Shown: one piece after another, positions 26,051-34,658 of the stretch
Position numbering within the stretch: the stretch's first letter is position 1
How the letters are laid out: every line of letters begins with the position of its first letter
Origin: Lachnospiraceae bacterium
Lineage (GTDB): Bacteria; Bacillota; Clostridia; Lachnospirales; Lachnospiraceae
NCBI GenBank assembly: GCA_024687655.1
Contig: JAILEN010000198.1
Span: 1-46,227 of the forward strand
Length of the DNA stretch: 46,227 nucleotides
Direction: 5' to 3'
Made by a program: the position numbers and the translations under genes
Notes under the pieces: model-generated
What the model was told of the DNA's origin: nothing
Databases searched by the model: none
The model's input: the letters and a program-made list of their open reading frames with translations, nothing else

Positions 26051-27049
26051 CTATACCACCCTGGGAATTTTAAAATGCTCATAAGCAAAACTGGTTGCAA
26101 CCCTACCCTTTGGAGTGCGGTTGATAAAACCGTTCTTTACCAGGTAGGGCTCATAAACGTCCTCTATGGTGCCTGAATCCTCTCCGATGGATGCCGCCAG
26201 AGTGTCCAGTCCCACGGGTCCACCTCCGAACTTGTCTATAATGGTAAGGAGGATCTCCTTGTCGTACCTGTCCAGACCCAGGGTATCCACATCCAAAAGA
26301 TCCAGTGTCTCCCTGGCCACCTGCTCCGTGATATCTCCCTCATAGCGCACCTGGGCAAAATCCCGGACACGCTTGAGCCAGCGATTGGCAAGCCTGGGTG
26401 TCCCCCGGGAACGACGGGCCAGCTCGAAGGCCCCCTTTTCGTCAATACTTACCATGAGCTTTCGGGCCGAGTTCTGAATGATAACGGAAAGCTCAGCCGG
26501 AGTGTAAAAGTCCAGATGAAAAATGACTCCGAAACGATCCCGCAGTGGTGCGGATAAAAGACCCGCCCTGGTGGTGGCTCCCACCAGCGTAAACTGGGGC
26601 AGGGACAGCCTGATGCTGTGGGATGTGGGTCCCTTGCCCAGGATAACGTCTATGGCGTAGTCCTCCATGGCTGTATACAGCACCTCCTCCACCTGGCGGT
26701 TGAGGCGGTGTATCTCGTCTATGAAAAGTACGTCTCCCTCCTGAAGGGAATTGAGGATGGCAGCCATATCTCCCGGCTTTTCGATGGCAGGACCTGTGGT
26801 GATGCGGATATTGACTCCCATCTCCTCTGCTATGATACCTGCCAGTGTAGTCTTGCCCAGTCCCGGAGGCCCGTACAAAAGTACATGGTCCAGTGCCTCG
26901 CCGCGACTGGAGGCCGCCTCCATATATACCTGGAGGGATTCCTTGATCTGCTCCTGGCCTATGTAGTCACGGAGCCTCTTAGGACGGAGGGTATTCTCCG
27001 TTTCCTTTTCCTCTCTGGTGACTTCTGTTGAAATAACTCTACGTTCCAT
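26051..27049 (-). CDS. ruvB: Holliday junction branch-migration ATPase RuvB
   Basis: Hexameric AAA+ motor that, with RuvA, drives branch migration of Holliday junctions in recombination repair. From the ATG at 27049 it has 332 residues; an in-frame TTG lies 12 bp upstream, and both have only a weak GGGA site. Motifs: Walker [10 protein letters not shown], Walker B LFIDEIHR, sensor 1 VGATTRAG, arginine finger region APLRDRFG, and the C-terminal winged helix. ruvA lies 170 bp upstream with a repeat-filled spacer between, an uncommonly large gap for this pair. The MATE gene follows after 2 bp. Confidence 0.97.
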   Translation of the reverse strand: MERRVISTEVTREEKETENTLRPKRLRDYIGQEQIKESLQVYMEAASSRGEALDHVLLYGPPGLGKTTLAGIIAEEMGVNIRITTGPAIEKPGDMAAILNSLQEGDVLFIDEIHRLNRQVEEVLYTAMEDYAIDVILGKGPTSHSIRLSLPQFTLVGATTRAGLLSAPLRDRFGVIFHLDFYTPAELSVIIQNSARKLMVSIDEKGAFELARRSRGTPRLANRWLKRVRDFAQVRYEGDITEQVARETLDLLDVDTLGLDRYDKEILLTIIDKFGGGPVGLDTLAASIGEDSGTIEDVYEPYLVKNGFINRTPKGRVATSFAYEHFKIPRVV

Positions 27050-27061
27050 TATTTTTCCCAA

Positions 27062-27230
27062 AAAAGATTCTTCGCTAGGTTGAAGTCATCTCCGATGACT
27101 TCTTCAAGCTTCTGCCTCTGGCAGAAGCTTCACCACGCTCAGAATGACATAAGAAATATTCCTGTCATCCTGAGGGAAAAAGTTAACATGCTTATCAAGT
27201 TAACAACTGCCCGAAGGATCTTTATCCATT
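27062..27230. repeat. Inverted pair of AAGATTCTTCG...GAATGACA repeats between ruvA and ruvB
   Basis: The spacer consists of two head-to-head copies of a short repeat. The left copy begins AAAAAAGATTCTTCGC (from 27060) and ends GCTCAGAATGACA. The right copy is its inverse (TGTCATCCTGAGG ... CGAAGGATCTTT, ending 27230). Inserted in the left copy are two perfect hairpins: GAAGTCAT / ATGACTTC and GCTTCTGCC / GGCAGAAGC. The right copy holds GTTAAC / GTTAAC. A related single arm lies at 13379-13411. It interrupts the ruvAB operon without an obvious terminator T-run. Confidence 0.75.
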
Positions 27231-27824
27231 TATATTTTTAAGCGCTGCCTTCAGCAGTTCTTCTTCCGTCATATCATCTGTTATCTCGATGGAATTAAGG
27301 GCACGAAGGGCATCCGATGAGGAAAAGCCCAGTGCCGTAAGTCCCATGAGCACGTTGTTTTTGATACTGTTATTTATGCTTGCCGCAGCGGATCCCCTGT
27401 CCAGTGTCTCCGATACAGCATCATTGAGATCCAGCTTGTCCTTGAGCTCCAAAATGATCTTTTTGGCAGCCTTGGGACCAATGCCCGGCGCAGCGGTAAT
27501 GGCCTTTTCATTGTCACCCAGCACCGCGTAGGTCAGGTCCTCCACCGACAGCACGGAAAGCACCGCCAGAGCTCCCTTGGGCCCTACGCCATTCACCGAC
27601 AGCAACAGTTCAAATACCCGCTTGGTCTCCCTGGATAAAAATCCATACAATCCGATCCCGTTATCACTCACATGATAATGAGTATAGATCTTCACCTCAT
27701 CACCATGGTGGATCACTCCCAGATCGCTGCCTGACATGGATATCTCATACCCCACCCCATGGTTATCCACCACAACGGAATTCTCTGTTATATAATCTAT
27801 CGTTCCTGAAATATATGCGTACAT
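27222..27824 (-). CDS. ruvA: Holliday junction DNA-binding protein RuvA
   Basis: Tetrameric Holliday-junction-binding partner of RuvB. The 200-residue length is standard. Domain I is the OB-fold start MYAYISGTIDYITENSVVV. Domain II has two helix-hairpin-helix motifs (LLSVNGVGPKGALAVLS and ITAAPGIGPKAAKKIILEL). Domain III is the C-terminal UBA-like helix bundle (ALTALGFSSSDALRAL) that contacts RuvB. Its start overlaps the end of miaB by 28 bp, so miaB, ruvA and ruvB appear co-transcribed. The last 9 bp overlap the dispersed repeat. Confidence 0.97.
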   Translation of the reverse strand: MYAYISGTIDYITENSVVVDNHGVGYEISMSGSDLGVIHHGDEVKIYTHYHVSDNGIGLYGFLSRETKRVFELLLSVNGVGPKGALAVLSVLSVEDLTYAVLGDNEKAITAAPGIGPKAAKKIILELKDKLDLNDAVSETLDRGSAAASINNSIKNNVLMGLTALGFSSSDALRALNSIEITDDMTEEELLKAALKNING

Positions 27825-29263
27825 TTTTTTCCTCTAAGATAAAATCCACCGGATTCTGTAATTGTCACGGGTATGATCCGCCCTATTAATGACTCATCCC
27901 CCGGCAGATGTACCGTCAGATTATTAGACAACCTCCCGGTAACAAGCCCCGGCTCCTTTTCATTGAGCTGCTCCACCAGCACCTCCTGCCGTGTCCCAAC
28001 CAGCTTCCCATTCTCCTCGGCCCCGATTTCCTGCACCAGCGCAAGCAGCCGGTCAAAACGATCATGCACCTGATCCTCGGGGACCATGGGAAGCCTGGCC
28101 GCCGGCGTACCGGTTCGCTGAGAATAAATAAAGGTAAACGCCGCAGAGTACCGGACTTTTTCCACCACATCCATGGTCTCCAGGAAATCCTCCTCAGTCT
28201 CCGTAGGATAACCTACAATTATATCCGTAGTAAGGGCTATATCCGGCATAGCCTCCCTGATATGGGAAGCCAGTGCCAAATACTGCTCCTTGTCATAATG
28301 CCTGTTCATGGCCTCCAAAAGCCTGCTGCTCCCTGACTGAAGGGGCAGATGCAGATGACGGCACACCTTTTTTTCGTATGCCATCACATCGATGAGCTCA
28401 TCTGAAAGATCCTTGGGATGTGAGGTCATAAACCTGACCCTCTCTATCCCGTCTACCCGGCACACCTCTCGAAGGAGCGCAGGAAAATTCATGTCAAAAT
28501 CGGCACCACGTCCATAGGAATTGACATTCTGACCCAAAAGCATGACCTCCGTCACACCATCGGCGGACAGCCTCTCTATCTCTCGTATAACCTCTCTGGG
28601 ATCACGACTCCTCTCCCGTCCCCTCACATAGGGAACTATACAATAGCTGCAGAAATTGTCACAGCCATACATGATATTGACCCCTGACTTGAAGGGATAC
28701 TTCCTGTCGGTGGGAAGGTCCTCCATGATACCTACAGGCTCATCCCATACACTGATGATCTGACCGCGCCGGTTGATCTCAATACCCCGGGCAGCCTCGT
28801 CCTCTCCGCCCAGCATCAGATATACCAGCTCACCCAACTGATAGATATTGTGGGTACCGAAAATCATATCCACAAAGGGATAGGACTTTTGTATCTTTTC
28901 GATGACCGACGGTTCCTGCATCATACAGCCGCACATACCTATCCTCATCAGGGGATTCTTTTTCTTGTAACCGTGTAGGTATCCCAGCTTGCCGTATACC
29001 TTTTGGTTGGCGTTATCCCTGACGGTACAGGTGTTGTAGATCACCAGATCCGCATCCTCATCATCCTTCTCTACATAACCGATATCCTTGAGGATGCCGA
29101 TGAGCTTCTCCGAATCTCTGGCGTTCATCTGACAGCCAAAGGTGGTCACATGAAAAGTGAGCCTGCGACCTATCTCATTTTCCTTGTTTTTCAGGAGCTT
29201 TTGCGACAGTTCTATGAACCGAAGCTGCTCCTTCGAATCCAATATTCTTGCAGTCTTTTCCAT
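27797..29263 (-). CDS. miaB: tRNA-2-methylthio-N6-dimethylallyladenosine synthase
   Basis: Radical-SAM methylthiotransferase adding a methylthio group at tRNA position 37. The 488-residue protein has the N-terminal cluster cysteines (TFGCQMNARDSE, NTCTVRDNA, GMCGCMMQEP), the radical-SAM motif CDNFCSYC and the C-terminal TRAM domain ending YLRGKKCT. It is longer than average because of about 35 extra N-terminal residues. The ATG at 29263 has no clear Shine-Dalgarno site and lies about 20 bp after a terminator of the preceding gene, so a promoter must be very close to the start. It leads the miaB-ruvAB-MATE-ATP-grasp-PP2C run. Confidence 0.95.
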   Translation of the reverse strand: MEKTARILDSKEQLRFIELSQKLLKNKENEIGRRLTFHVTTFGCQMNARDSEKLIGILKDIGYVEKDDEDADLVIYNTCTVRDNANQKVYGKLGYLHGYKKKNPLMRIGMCGCMMQEPSVIEKIQKSYPFVDMIFGTHNIYQLGELVYLMLGGEDEAARGIEINRRGQIISVWDEPVGIMEDLPTDRKYPFKSGVNIMYGCDNFCSYCIVPYVRGRERSRDPREVIREIERLSADGVTEVMLLGQNVNSYGRGADFDMNFPALLREVCRVDGIERVRFMTSHPKDLSDELIDVMAYEKKVCRHLHLPLQSGSSRLLEAMNRHYDKEQYLALASHIREAMPDIALTTDIIVGYPTETEEDFLETMDVVEKVRYSAAFTFIYSQRTGTPAARLPMVPEDQVHDRFDRLLALVQEIGAEENGKLVGTRQEVLVEQLNEKEPGLVTGRLSNNLTVHLPGDESLIGRIIPVTITESGGFYLRGKKCTHIFQER

Positions 29264-29281
29264 AACTATATTATTTTAACA

Positions 29282-29310
29282 GAAAAGAGGCGGCAATACC
29301 ACCTCTTTTC
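29282..29310 (-). terminator. Terminator after the LacI-GGDEF gene
   Basis: Stem GAAAAGAGG / CCTCTTTTC with a 9-12 nt loop lies between the GGDEF gene stop and the miaB start. The T-run is partly inside the stem, so efficiency is uncertain. Confidence 0.6.
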
Positions 29311-29321
29311 TATAACGAATT

Positions 29322-31310
29322 TCATCTCAAAGCCGATTCCCGCCTGTGTTTTTTTGCCTCATAGAGCATATCGTCTGCCTTTTTCAATACCTTGGAGATG
29401 TCAGAAAGCTCCGAAATATCCGTCTCGTAGCAGCCCACGGAGATCTCCACATAAAATGGCTTATTATTAGTCTCATTTTCTCTTTGGCAAAGCAATTTTA
29501 CCTTTGCAATAAACTTCTCGGCATTGTGCCGGTCATCCTTTTCAAAAACGCAGGCGAACTCATCGCCACCGATACGTCCCATCCTGGAATGATCCTCCAG
29601 GGCCTCGGTAAGGATCTCACTGGCAGCAATAATGGCATAATCCCCCGCATCATGGCCGAAGTTGTCGTTGATCTGCTTCAAATGGTCCAGATCGGCTATG
29701 ACCACAATGAAAAGACTGTCCGTCTGATCCGAAAAGGTATCGTAAATATACTTGAATACCCCCGCCCTGTTGTATAGCCCGGTAAGGGTATCATGTCTCG
29801 CGGAATGATCCAGGATCTTGTTCTGTATCTCCAGCTTGGAGTGCATATCCTGCTGTTCCAGCGCCAGATACAGATATCTCATGGCAGATCCGATCTCCAG
29901 GGAAAGAGCATAGTAGGCCATTGCATCGGTTAGTTCAAGCTTCACAGACCAGCAGCCGTACTGGATATCCCCGTAAAACAAAAGGTAGGAACTCCATATA
30001 CCGGTATGGGTATGCTCGAAAAGTCCCCTGGTCTCCTGTGTATCCCCGGAATGATCATATGAATACTCCAGGGCCTCCTCAATATCAAAGGCCTGGATAT
30101 TACCATCATGGGTGGTCATAACCAGCCGCTGGGTAGTGGGTCTGTATATCTTTTGTGAGCCGTCGATCACCACAGGTCTCTCATGGATGCTCACCATGGA
30201 GTCCGTGATACCGATATTTACAAGACGCTCGGCCAGTGTGGTGAAAAATCCCTTGATAGTGATCTGACCGGGCTGCATCAAAAGGCTCCTCAAAAGAAGG
30301 ATGCCCTTCATCTGAGTGATATGTCCCTGCTTGAGGCTCTCATATTCACTCATAAGATATTCTTTTCTCTTTTCCGTGGGAGGAGCGCTACTCTCATCCA
30401 CGGTGTATGTTTTGCATCCGCAGGACAACCTGCATATGATCTCGGTGTCGAGGATACGGTCCTCCATGATGCCTCTCACCAGATAATCATAGGCTGCCTC
30501 ACCCACTTCATTGGCCAAAACGTCAAAGCCCTGTCTGACTGTGGTAAGTGGCGGGTCCATGGCCGCCGCTATATTGATATCGTCAAAGCCCGTGATCAGG
30601 ATATCCTCACCAATCTTCAGTCCGCGGGCCTTGGACGCCCTGTATGCGCTCACTGCCATCTCGTCATTGGCGCAGACTATAGCCTCGGGTATGTCATCTC
30701 CCGAAAAGAGCGTCTCCACCTGCTTGTCACAGTTTGGAGAAAAGTTGCCTATGGCGATGATCTCACGACCGTCATTGAGTCCAAACTCCCTGACACAGTC
30801 CTTGTAGGCCGCCAGCCTCTCCCTGGCATCGGGAATGGAGGGATTGCCTGATAAAAAAGCGATCTTTTTACAGCCATGCTCATTTATCATGTGCTCGATC
30901 ATCTTTTTCTGGGAGCCGTAATTGTCCACCTTGATGTGGATGGCGTTGCTGCCCTCCATACTGGAGATGATGATCTTGGGGATGTCAGGCAGATTCTCAA
31001 TCACCTCCTCCATGGTGGTGCCCCTGTTTTCGGTGTAGATGGCCTCACCGGAGATGATGATCATATCCAGCTCGTCAAAATTGGCATAGGTAAAATGGGA
31101 ATAATACTGTATCTCCATCCCGGTATCCCCGCTGTCATAGTCCGAAAGATACCTGGTGGAATCCATTCCTAAAAATATATGGAGCGACACATCCTGATCC
31201 TTGAACCTCTCGCAGATACGAGTGACCATCATTCTTGAAAAATCAGAATGGAAGCTGGTGGCTATGATACCAATAACCGAACGTTCTAAACGTTCTGTAC
31301 CTCGATCCAT
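29322..31310 (-). CDS. Cytoplasmic LacI-type sensor fused to a GGDEF diguanylate cyclase
   Basis: A 662-residue soluble signalling protein. Residues about 12-300 form a periplasmic-binding-protein-like fold as in LacI regulators (SVIGIIATSFHSDFSRMM, IAFLSGNP, EAIVCANDEMAVSAYRA, ILITGFDD, TTVRQGFDVLA) but with no DNA-binding helix-turn-helix. A linker region of about 180 residues follows, then a GGDEF domain with an intact RIGGDEFACVF signature (GGDEF at 581-585). The inhibitory RxxD site that normally precedes it is absent (EDHS). It should make cyclic di-GMP in response to an intracellular small molecule, perhaps a sugar. There is no membrane segment. It is flanked by terminators and so probably a single-gene unit. 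Confidence 0.85.
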   Translation of the reverse strand: MDRGTERLERSVIGIIATSFHSDFSRMMVTRICERFKDQDVSLHIFLGMDSTRYLSDYDSGDTGMEIQYYSHFTYANFDELDMIIISGEAIYTENRGTTMEEVIENLPDIPKIIISSMEGSNAIHIKVDNYGSQKKMIEHMINEHGCKKIAFLSGNPSIPDARERLAAYKDCVREFGLNDGREIIAIGNFSPNCDKQVETLFSGDDIPEAIVCANDEMAVSAYRASKARGLKIGEDILITGFDDINIAAAMDPPLTTVRQGFDVLANEVGEAAYDYLVRGIMEDRILDTEIICRLSCGCKTYTVDESSAPPTEKRKEYLMSEYESLKQGHITQMKGILLLRSLLMQPGQITIKGFFTTLAERLVNIGITDSMVSIHERPVVIDGSQKIYRPTTQRLVMTTHDGNIQAFDIEEALEYSYDHSGDTQETRGLFEHTHTGIWSSYLLFYGDIQYGCWSVKLELTDAMAYYALSLEIGSAMRYLYLALEQQDMHSKLEIQNKILDHSARHDTLTGLYNRAGVFKYIYDTFSDQTDSLFIVVIADLDHLKQINDNFGHDAGDYAIIAASEILTEALEDHSRMGRIGGDEFACVFEKDDRHNAEKFIAKVKLLCQRENETNNKPFYVEISVGCYETDISELSDISKVLKKADDMLYEAKKHRRESALR

Positions 31311-31343
31311 GTTACAAACCCCTAATTAATATACTCCCCGTTA

Positions 31344-31373
31344 CAAAAAAAGGAGTGGTGTGGCCACTCCTTT
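31344..31373 (-). terminator. Strong terminator at the end of the phosphorelay operon
   Basis: Minus strand: 10-bp stem AAAGGAGTGG / CCACTCCTTT (31349-31373) followed by five more Ts. It lies directly after the cyclo-ligase-like gene and closes the long operon that starts near 43247. Confidence 0.85.
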
Positions 31374-31377
31374 AATA

Positions 31378-31857
31378 TCACAATACCCTGTCCTCAGTCA
31401 CTACAACATCCATGTCCACATCCCAGGGGTTGGACTCCATCTCAGGAATGATCTGTGCCTCCGTGGTGACACCCACCTTATAGATATCATCCTTGTCGGC
31501 CAAAAACCTGTCGTAGTAGCCCTTGCCACGGCCCTTCCTCTGATGGCCCGGCGAAAACCTGGTGCCCGGCGTCAGACAAACTGTCCTACGCCTGTCATAT
31601 TTATAGCGCCTGCCTGACCTGTCCGGCTCACGTACTCCCAGCTGTCCCGGTACAAAAGCCTCAAGATCCTCCACCTCATAAAACTCCAGTCCGCTGTCCC
31701 TGGTCACCGGAAAATAAATATGGTGTCCATCATCCCTGAATTCATCGAAAAGAGGACGAAGATCCACCTCATCCCTCAGGGGATAATACATTAGGATGTC
31801 CAATGTGTCGTCAGCCTTGTCGTCAACTATTCTTTTAATCTCCGTTAACATATCCAT
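31378..31857 (-). CDS. 5-formyltetrahydrofolate cyclo-ligase-like protein, short N terminus
   Basis: Related to the enzyme converting 5-formyl-THF to 5,10-methenyl-THF with ATP. The C-terminal signature is present as RKGRGKGYYDRFLADKDD, and mid-protein DLRPLFDEFRDDGHHIYFP matches the family. From the ATG at 31857 it has only 159 residues. The usual N-terminal basic helix that contacts ATP (KxxLR...R) is missing, and the upstream gene ends at 31900, leaving no room for it. The usual GGG of the GYGGGYYD motif is altered. It may be a truncated, moonlighting or inactive member. It is last in the phosphorelay operon, and no good Shine-Dalgarno site is seen, so its start is uncertain. Confidence 0.7.
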   Translation of the reverse strand: MDMLTEIKRIVDDKADDTLDILMYYPLRDEVDLRPLFDEFRDDGHHIYFPVTRDSGLEFYEVEDLEAFVPGQLGVREPDRSGRRYKYDRRRTVCLTPGTRFSPGHQRKGRGKGYYDRFLADKDDIYKVGVTTEAQIIPEMESNPWDVDMDVVVTEDRVL

Positions 31858-31899
31858 AACGACTACGATTTTACACCAAACCGAAGGAAAAAACAATAA

Positions 31900-33423
31900 C
31901 TATTCTACACCCTTATTAATGGCTTTTAACGCAGTCATCTGGATGTCGGGATCGTATGAAAGCATGGGTTCTGTATCCATGCCCCGGATACGTCGGTCCA
32001 CATAGTTTTTTGTCAATTTGATGATAAGTGGAGTCAGCGAAATGAGACCGATGAGGTTGGGAATCATCATCAGACCGTTAAAGGTATCTGAAATATCCCA
32101 GGCAAGACTGGACTCCATCACGGCACCGATAACTATGAGCACCAAAAAAATCAACCGATAGATCCGGGAAACTATCACTCCGAAAAGATACTCCGTCACC
32201 TTGGCCCCATAGTAGGACCATCCCATAACGGTGGTAAATGCAAAAAGGGTGATGCAAAAAACCACAAACCACTCTCCCGGCTTGCCCACCACCTGTCCGA
32301 AGGCCACGGCAACCAGGGTGGCATCATTGACTCCCTCAGCCACCAGTCCGGTCTCCAGGTCAATGGCTCCCGAGCACAGCACCACCAGTGCGGTGAGGGT
32401 ACAGATCACCATGGTATCCAAAAACACCTCGGCGATACCCCACATTCCCTGACGCACAGGCTCTCTGGTACAGCTGTTGCTGTGCACCATGACAGAGGAT
32501 CCCAGGCCTGCCTCATTTGAAAAGACTCCTCGCTTGCATCCGTTTTTAATGGTATTAAAAGCCAGCTGCACTGCAGTCCCGGCAGCACCTCCGGCCATGG
32601 CAGAGGGTCCCAGGGCAAACTTAAAAATGGAAACTATGGCACCCGGTATCATTTTGAAATTCACCAGAACGATGACCAGGCATCCAAATATATAAAGTAT
32701 GGACATAAAGGGGATCAGCTTTTCGGACACAGCTGCCAGCCGCCTGAAGCCACCCAGGATAATGACTGCTGCCGTAAACATAAGCACCAGTCCGATGACC
32801 AGATCCACCTTTGGCATACCGAAGATCAGATCCTGCTTTATATCAGGCATGAAGGTGGATTCGAAATTGATGGTGATCTTGTTGATCTGTCCCATATTGC
32901 CGATACCGAAGGATGCCAGCGCCGTAAACACGCAAAACAGAATTCCCAGGGCCTTGCCGATGCCCCGGCAGTGCTTAATGGATCCCAGGCCATCCTGGAG
33001 ATAATACATGGGACCGCCGGACCAGGCACCCTCGGAATTGCGGCGTCTATAGTACATGCCCAGCACGTTCTCGGAGTACTTTACCATCATGCCAAAAAAC
33101 GCAGCCACCCACATCCATAAGACCGCCCCGGGTCCTCCCAGGCAGATGGCAGTGGATACGCCTGCGATATTACCGGTACCGATGGTAGCACAAAGAGCAG
33201 TACAAAAGGCACGATACTGGGACAGTGCTCCGGCGTCGTTGATGATACGACCCTCATCCTCTATCACCCCGAAGGTCTTTTTAAACCAGTGCCCGATATG
33301 GCTCACCTGGAAAAACCCGGTGATAACGGTGCATATGAGCCCGGTACCCAGAAGCAGTACCAGCCCGAAGGTACCCCAGGCAAAACTATTTACGGTATCG
33401 TTTATCCTGATTATGTTATCCAT
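31900..33423 (-). CDS. Sodium:alanine symporter, AGCS family
   Basis: Membrane symporter importing alanine or glycine with Na+. The 507-residue protein has about 11 spans and the family hallmarks GGPMYYLQDGLGSIKH, AFCTALCATIGTGNIAGVSTA and FSNEAGLGSSVMVHS. Full length and intact. It starts 3 bp after the stop of the 33427-34398 gene, so it belongs to the phosphorelay operon. This suggests either that the amino acid is a signal of that system or that uptake is one of its outputs. The C terminus is cytoplasmic and rich in charged residues. Confidence 0.93.
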   Translation of the reverse strand: MDNIIRINDTVNSFAWGTFGLVLLLGTGLICTVITGFFQVSHIGHWFKKTFGVIEDEGRIINDAGALSQYRAFCTALCATIGTGNIAGVSTAICLGGPGAVLWMWVAAFFGMMVKYSENVLGMYYRRRNSEGAWSGGPMYYLQDGLGSIKHCRGIGKALGILFCVFTALASFGIGNMGQINKITINFESTFMPDIKQDLIFGMPKVDLVIGLVLMFTAAVIILGGFRRLAAVSEKLIPFMSILYIFGCLVIVLVNFKMIPGAIVSIFKFALGPSAMAGGAAGTAVQLAFNTIKNGCKRGVFSNEAGLGSSVMVHSNSCTREPVRQGMWGIAEVFLDTMVICTLTALVVLCSGAIDLETGLVAEGVNDATLVAVAFGQVVGKPGEWFVVFCITLFAFTTVMGWSYYGAKVTEYLFGVIVSRIYRLIFLVLIVIGAVMESSLAWDISDTFNGLMMIPNLIGLISLTPLIIKLTKNYVDRRIRGMDTEPMLSYDPDIQMTALKAINKGVE

Positions 33424-33426
33424 ATA

Positions 33427-34398
33427 TTATCCCAGGATCTCACAGTAGACCAGCGTCTGATTCAGAAGCTGGTATGCAACCTCTCCGAAAGTCACAGGTC
33501 CCACATAGGGAGACAGCTTTTTACCGTTCAACTCTCCGTAATTGAAATTCAGAATGCAGTTGCAGGTGAAAACAGGGCTTTTGGCCTGAGCCTCATCCAC
33601 CCTCTTTTTAAACTCTCCAGCATAGTCCGAAACCTTGGTGGCAAAGCGATAATCAATATTCTTAAAGACCGGCGCATAGAATCCAACCGCACCGTTTTCC
33701 ACTCCCATGATGGAAGTGTTGATGTAGGATCCGTTGTAGTCCGCCACCAGAGGCATCCTGGGATCCAGGCCCTTTTGTCCGATATATTCCGCAAAATTCG
33801 TCTCAACCCCGTCCACGGTGCATTTTGTAACACTTAGATCGTTATCAAAGAAACGGATAACGGGATCATTCTTGTCATCGGTAAAGATATTTATCATATT
33901 GACCATGGCACTCTTGCCCTCGGGCAGCCTGATATACATCACCACAGCCCTGTCGGTGTATGACTCACCCACAGTACCATCATATACCCTGGCCTGTACC
34001 TGACCGCCCAGTTCCAGATCCATGCCGGTGATCCATCCGATGACGGGATGCATCAGGAGCTCATCCACCTCGGGAGCCTCCTTGGCATACTTTCTGGCTA
34101 CGTCTGAACCGTAGGGCATCAAAAGCATGGTAAGCCCGTTGTCGTAGCATTCCTCCACTATCTGGAACACATTGTATTTTCCGTAGGATGCTATCCTGGT
34201 CTCCTGACCGTAATCGATCTCGTTTACAAAGAGACGCTCCTTTGAAAAAACACCACCCTCTTCACTGATGAAATAGGGCGTGGTACCGCCTATCCAGTTG
34301 CCCCTGGGCAGTTTGTCAAGCAAACCCTCGTCTCCTGCTATATGAAGTGTTTTACCTTTGTTTATAAGTTCAATGGTCTCTTCCAGTGTAATAAACAT
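33427..34398 (-). CDS. Conserved protein of unknown function in the phosphorelay operon
   Basis: Not recognised with confidence. The 323-residue soluble protein starts at the ATG at 34398, with GGGGG 8 nt before it; an in-frame TTG lies 6 bp further up. The N-terminal half begins FITLEETIELINKGKTLHIAGDE and contains a tidy alternating strand/helix pattern. Mid-protein PVIGWITGMDLELGGQVQAR and VVMYIRLPEGKSAMVNMI are strand-rich. The C terminus (CNCILNFNYGELNG ... VGPVTFGEVAYQLLN) is vaguely reminiscent of the C-terminal part of FIST sensory domains, which occur beside histidine kinases. No signal peptide or membrane span. It lies between the 72-residue protein and the symporter. Confidence 0.6.
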   Translation of the reverse strand: MFITLEETIELINKGKTLHIAGDEGLLDKLPRGNWIGGTTPYFISEEGGVFSKERLFVNEIDYGQETRIASYGKYNVFQIVEECYDNGLTMLLMPYGSDVARKYAKEAPEVDELLMHPVIGWITGMDLELGGQVQARVYDGTVGESYTDRAVVMYIRLPEGKSAMVNMINIFTDDKNDPVIRFFDNDLSVTKCTVDGVETNFAEYIGQKGLDPRMPLVADYNGSYINTSIMGVENGAVGFYAPVFKNIDYRFATKVSDYAGEFKKRVDEAQAKSPVFTCNCILNFNYGELNGKKLSPYVGPVTFGEVAYQLLNQTLVYCEILG

Positions 34399-34428
34399 AT
34401 CCAATACCCCCTTAGATAAGACTATAAG

Positions 34429-34647
34429 TCAAAGCGCAGCGATGTTTGCGAGGTCAACCTTTGCAACAATAGGATACTTCGCAATAAAAAGATCCAGCTC
34501 ATCAATGCAGGCAGACATGCTGCCGGGATCAGCCTGTATTCTTTTTTGCATCTTCGAAATAAGCATGTTAAGCGCCAGATTCGAAGACGTGTATCTCAAC
34601 TCCCCACGAAGGATCTGTTCCACCTTCTTCTGTACTCCTGCTTCCAT
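34429..34647 (-). CDS. 72-residue helical protein of unknown function
   Basis: A small gene with a strong AGGAGG site and ATG at 34647, 11 bp after the DegV-hybrid kinase stop and about 30 bp before the next gene. The product (MEAGVQKKVEQILRG ... VDLANIAAL) is predicted all-helical, with no membrane span and no cysteine pair. Its tight placement and ribosome site make it a real gene. It may be an adaptor or small regulator of the relay, but nothing in the sequence names a function. Confidence 0.65.
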   Translation of the reverse strand: MEAGVQKKVEQILRGELRYTSSNLALNMLISKMQKRIQADPGSMSACIDELDLFIAKYPIVAKVDLANIAAL

Positions 34648-34658
34648 TCAACTTCCTC

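Noticed and set aside
30183-30851. A 222-codon plus-strand frame
   Set aside because: It lies wholly within the LacI-GGDEF gene on the opposite strand, with no family motif or start signal.
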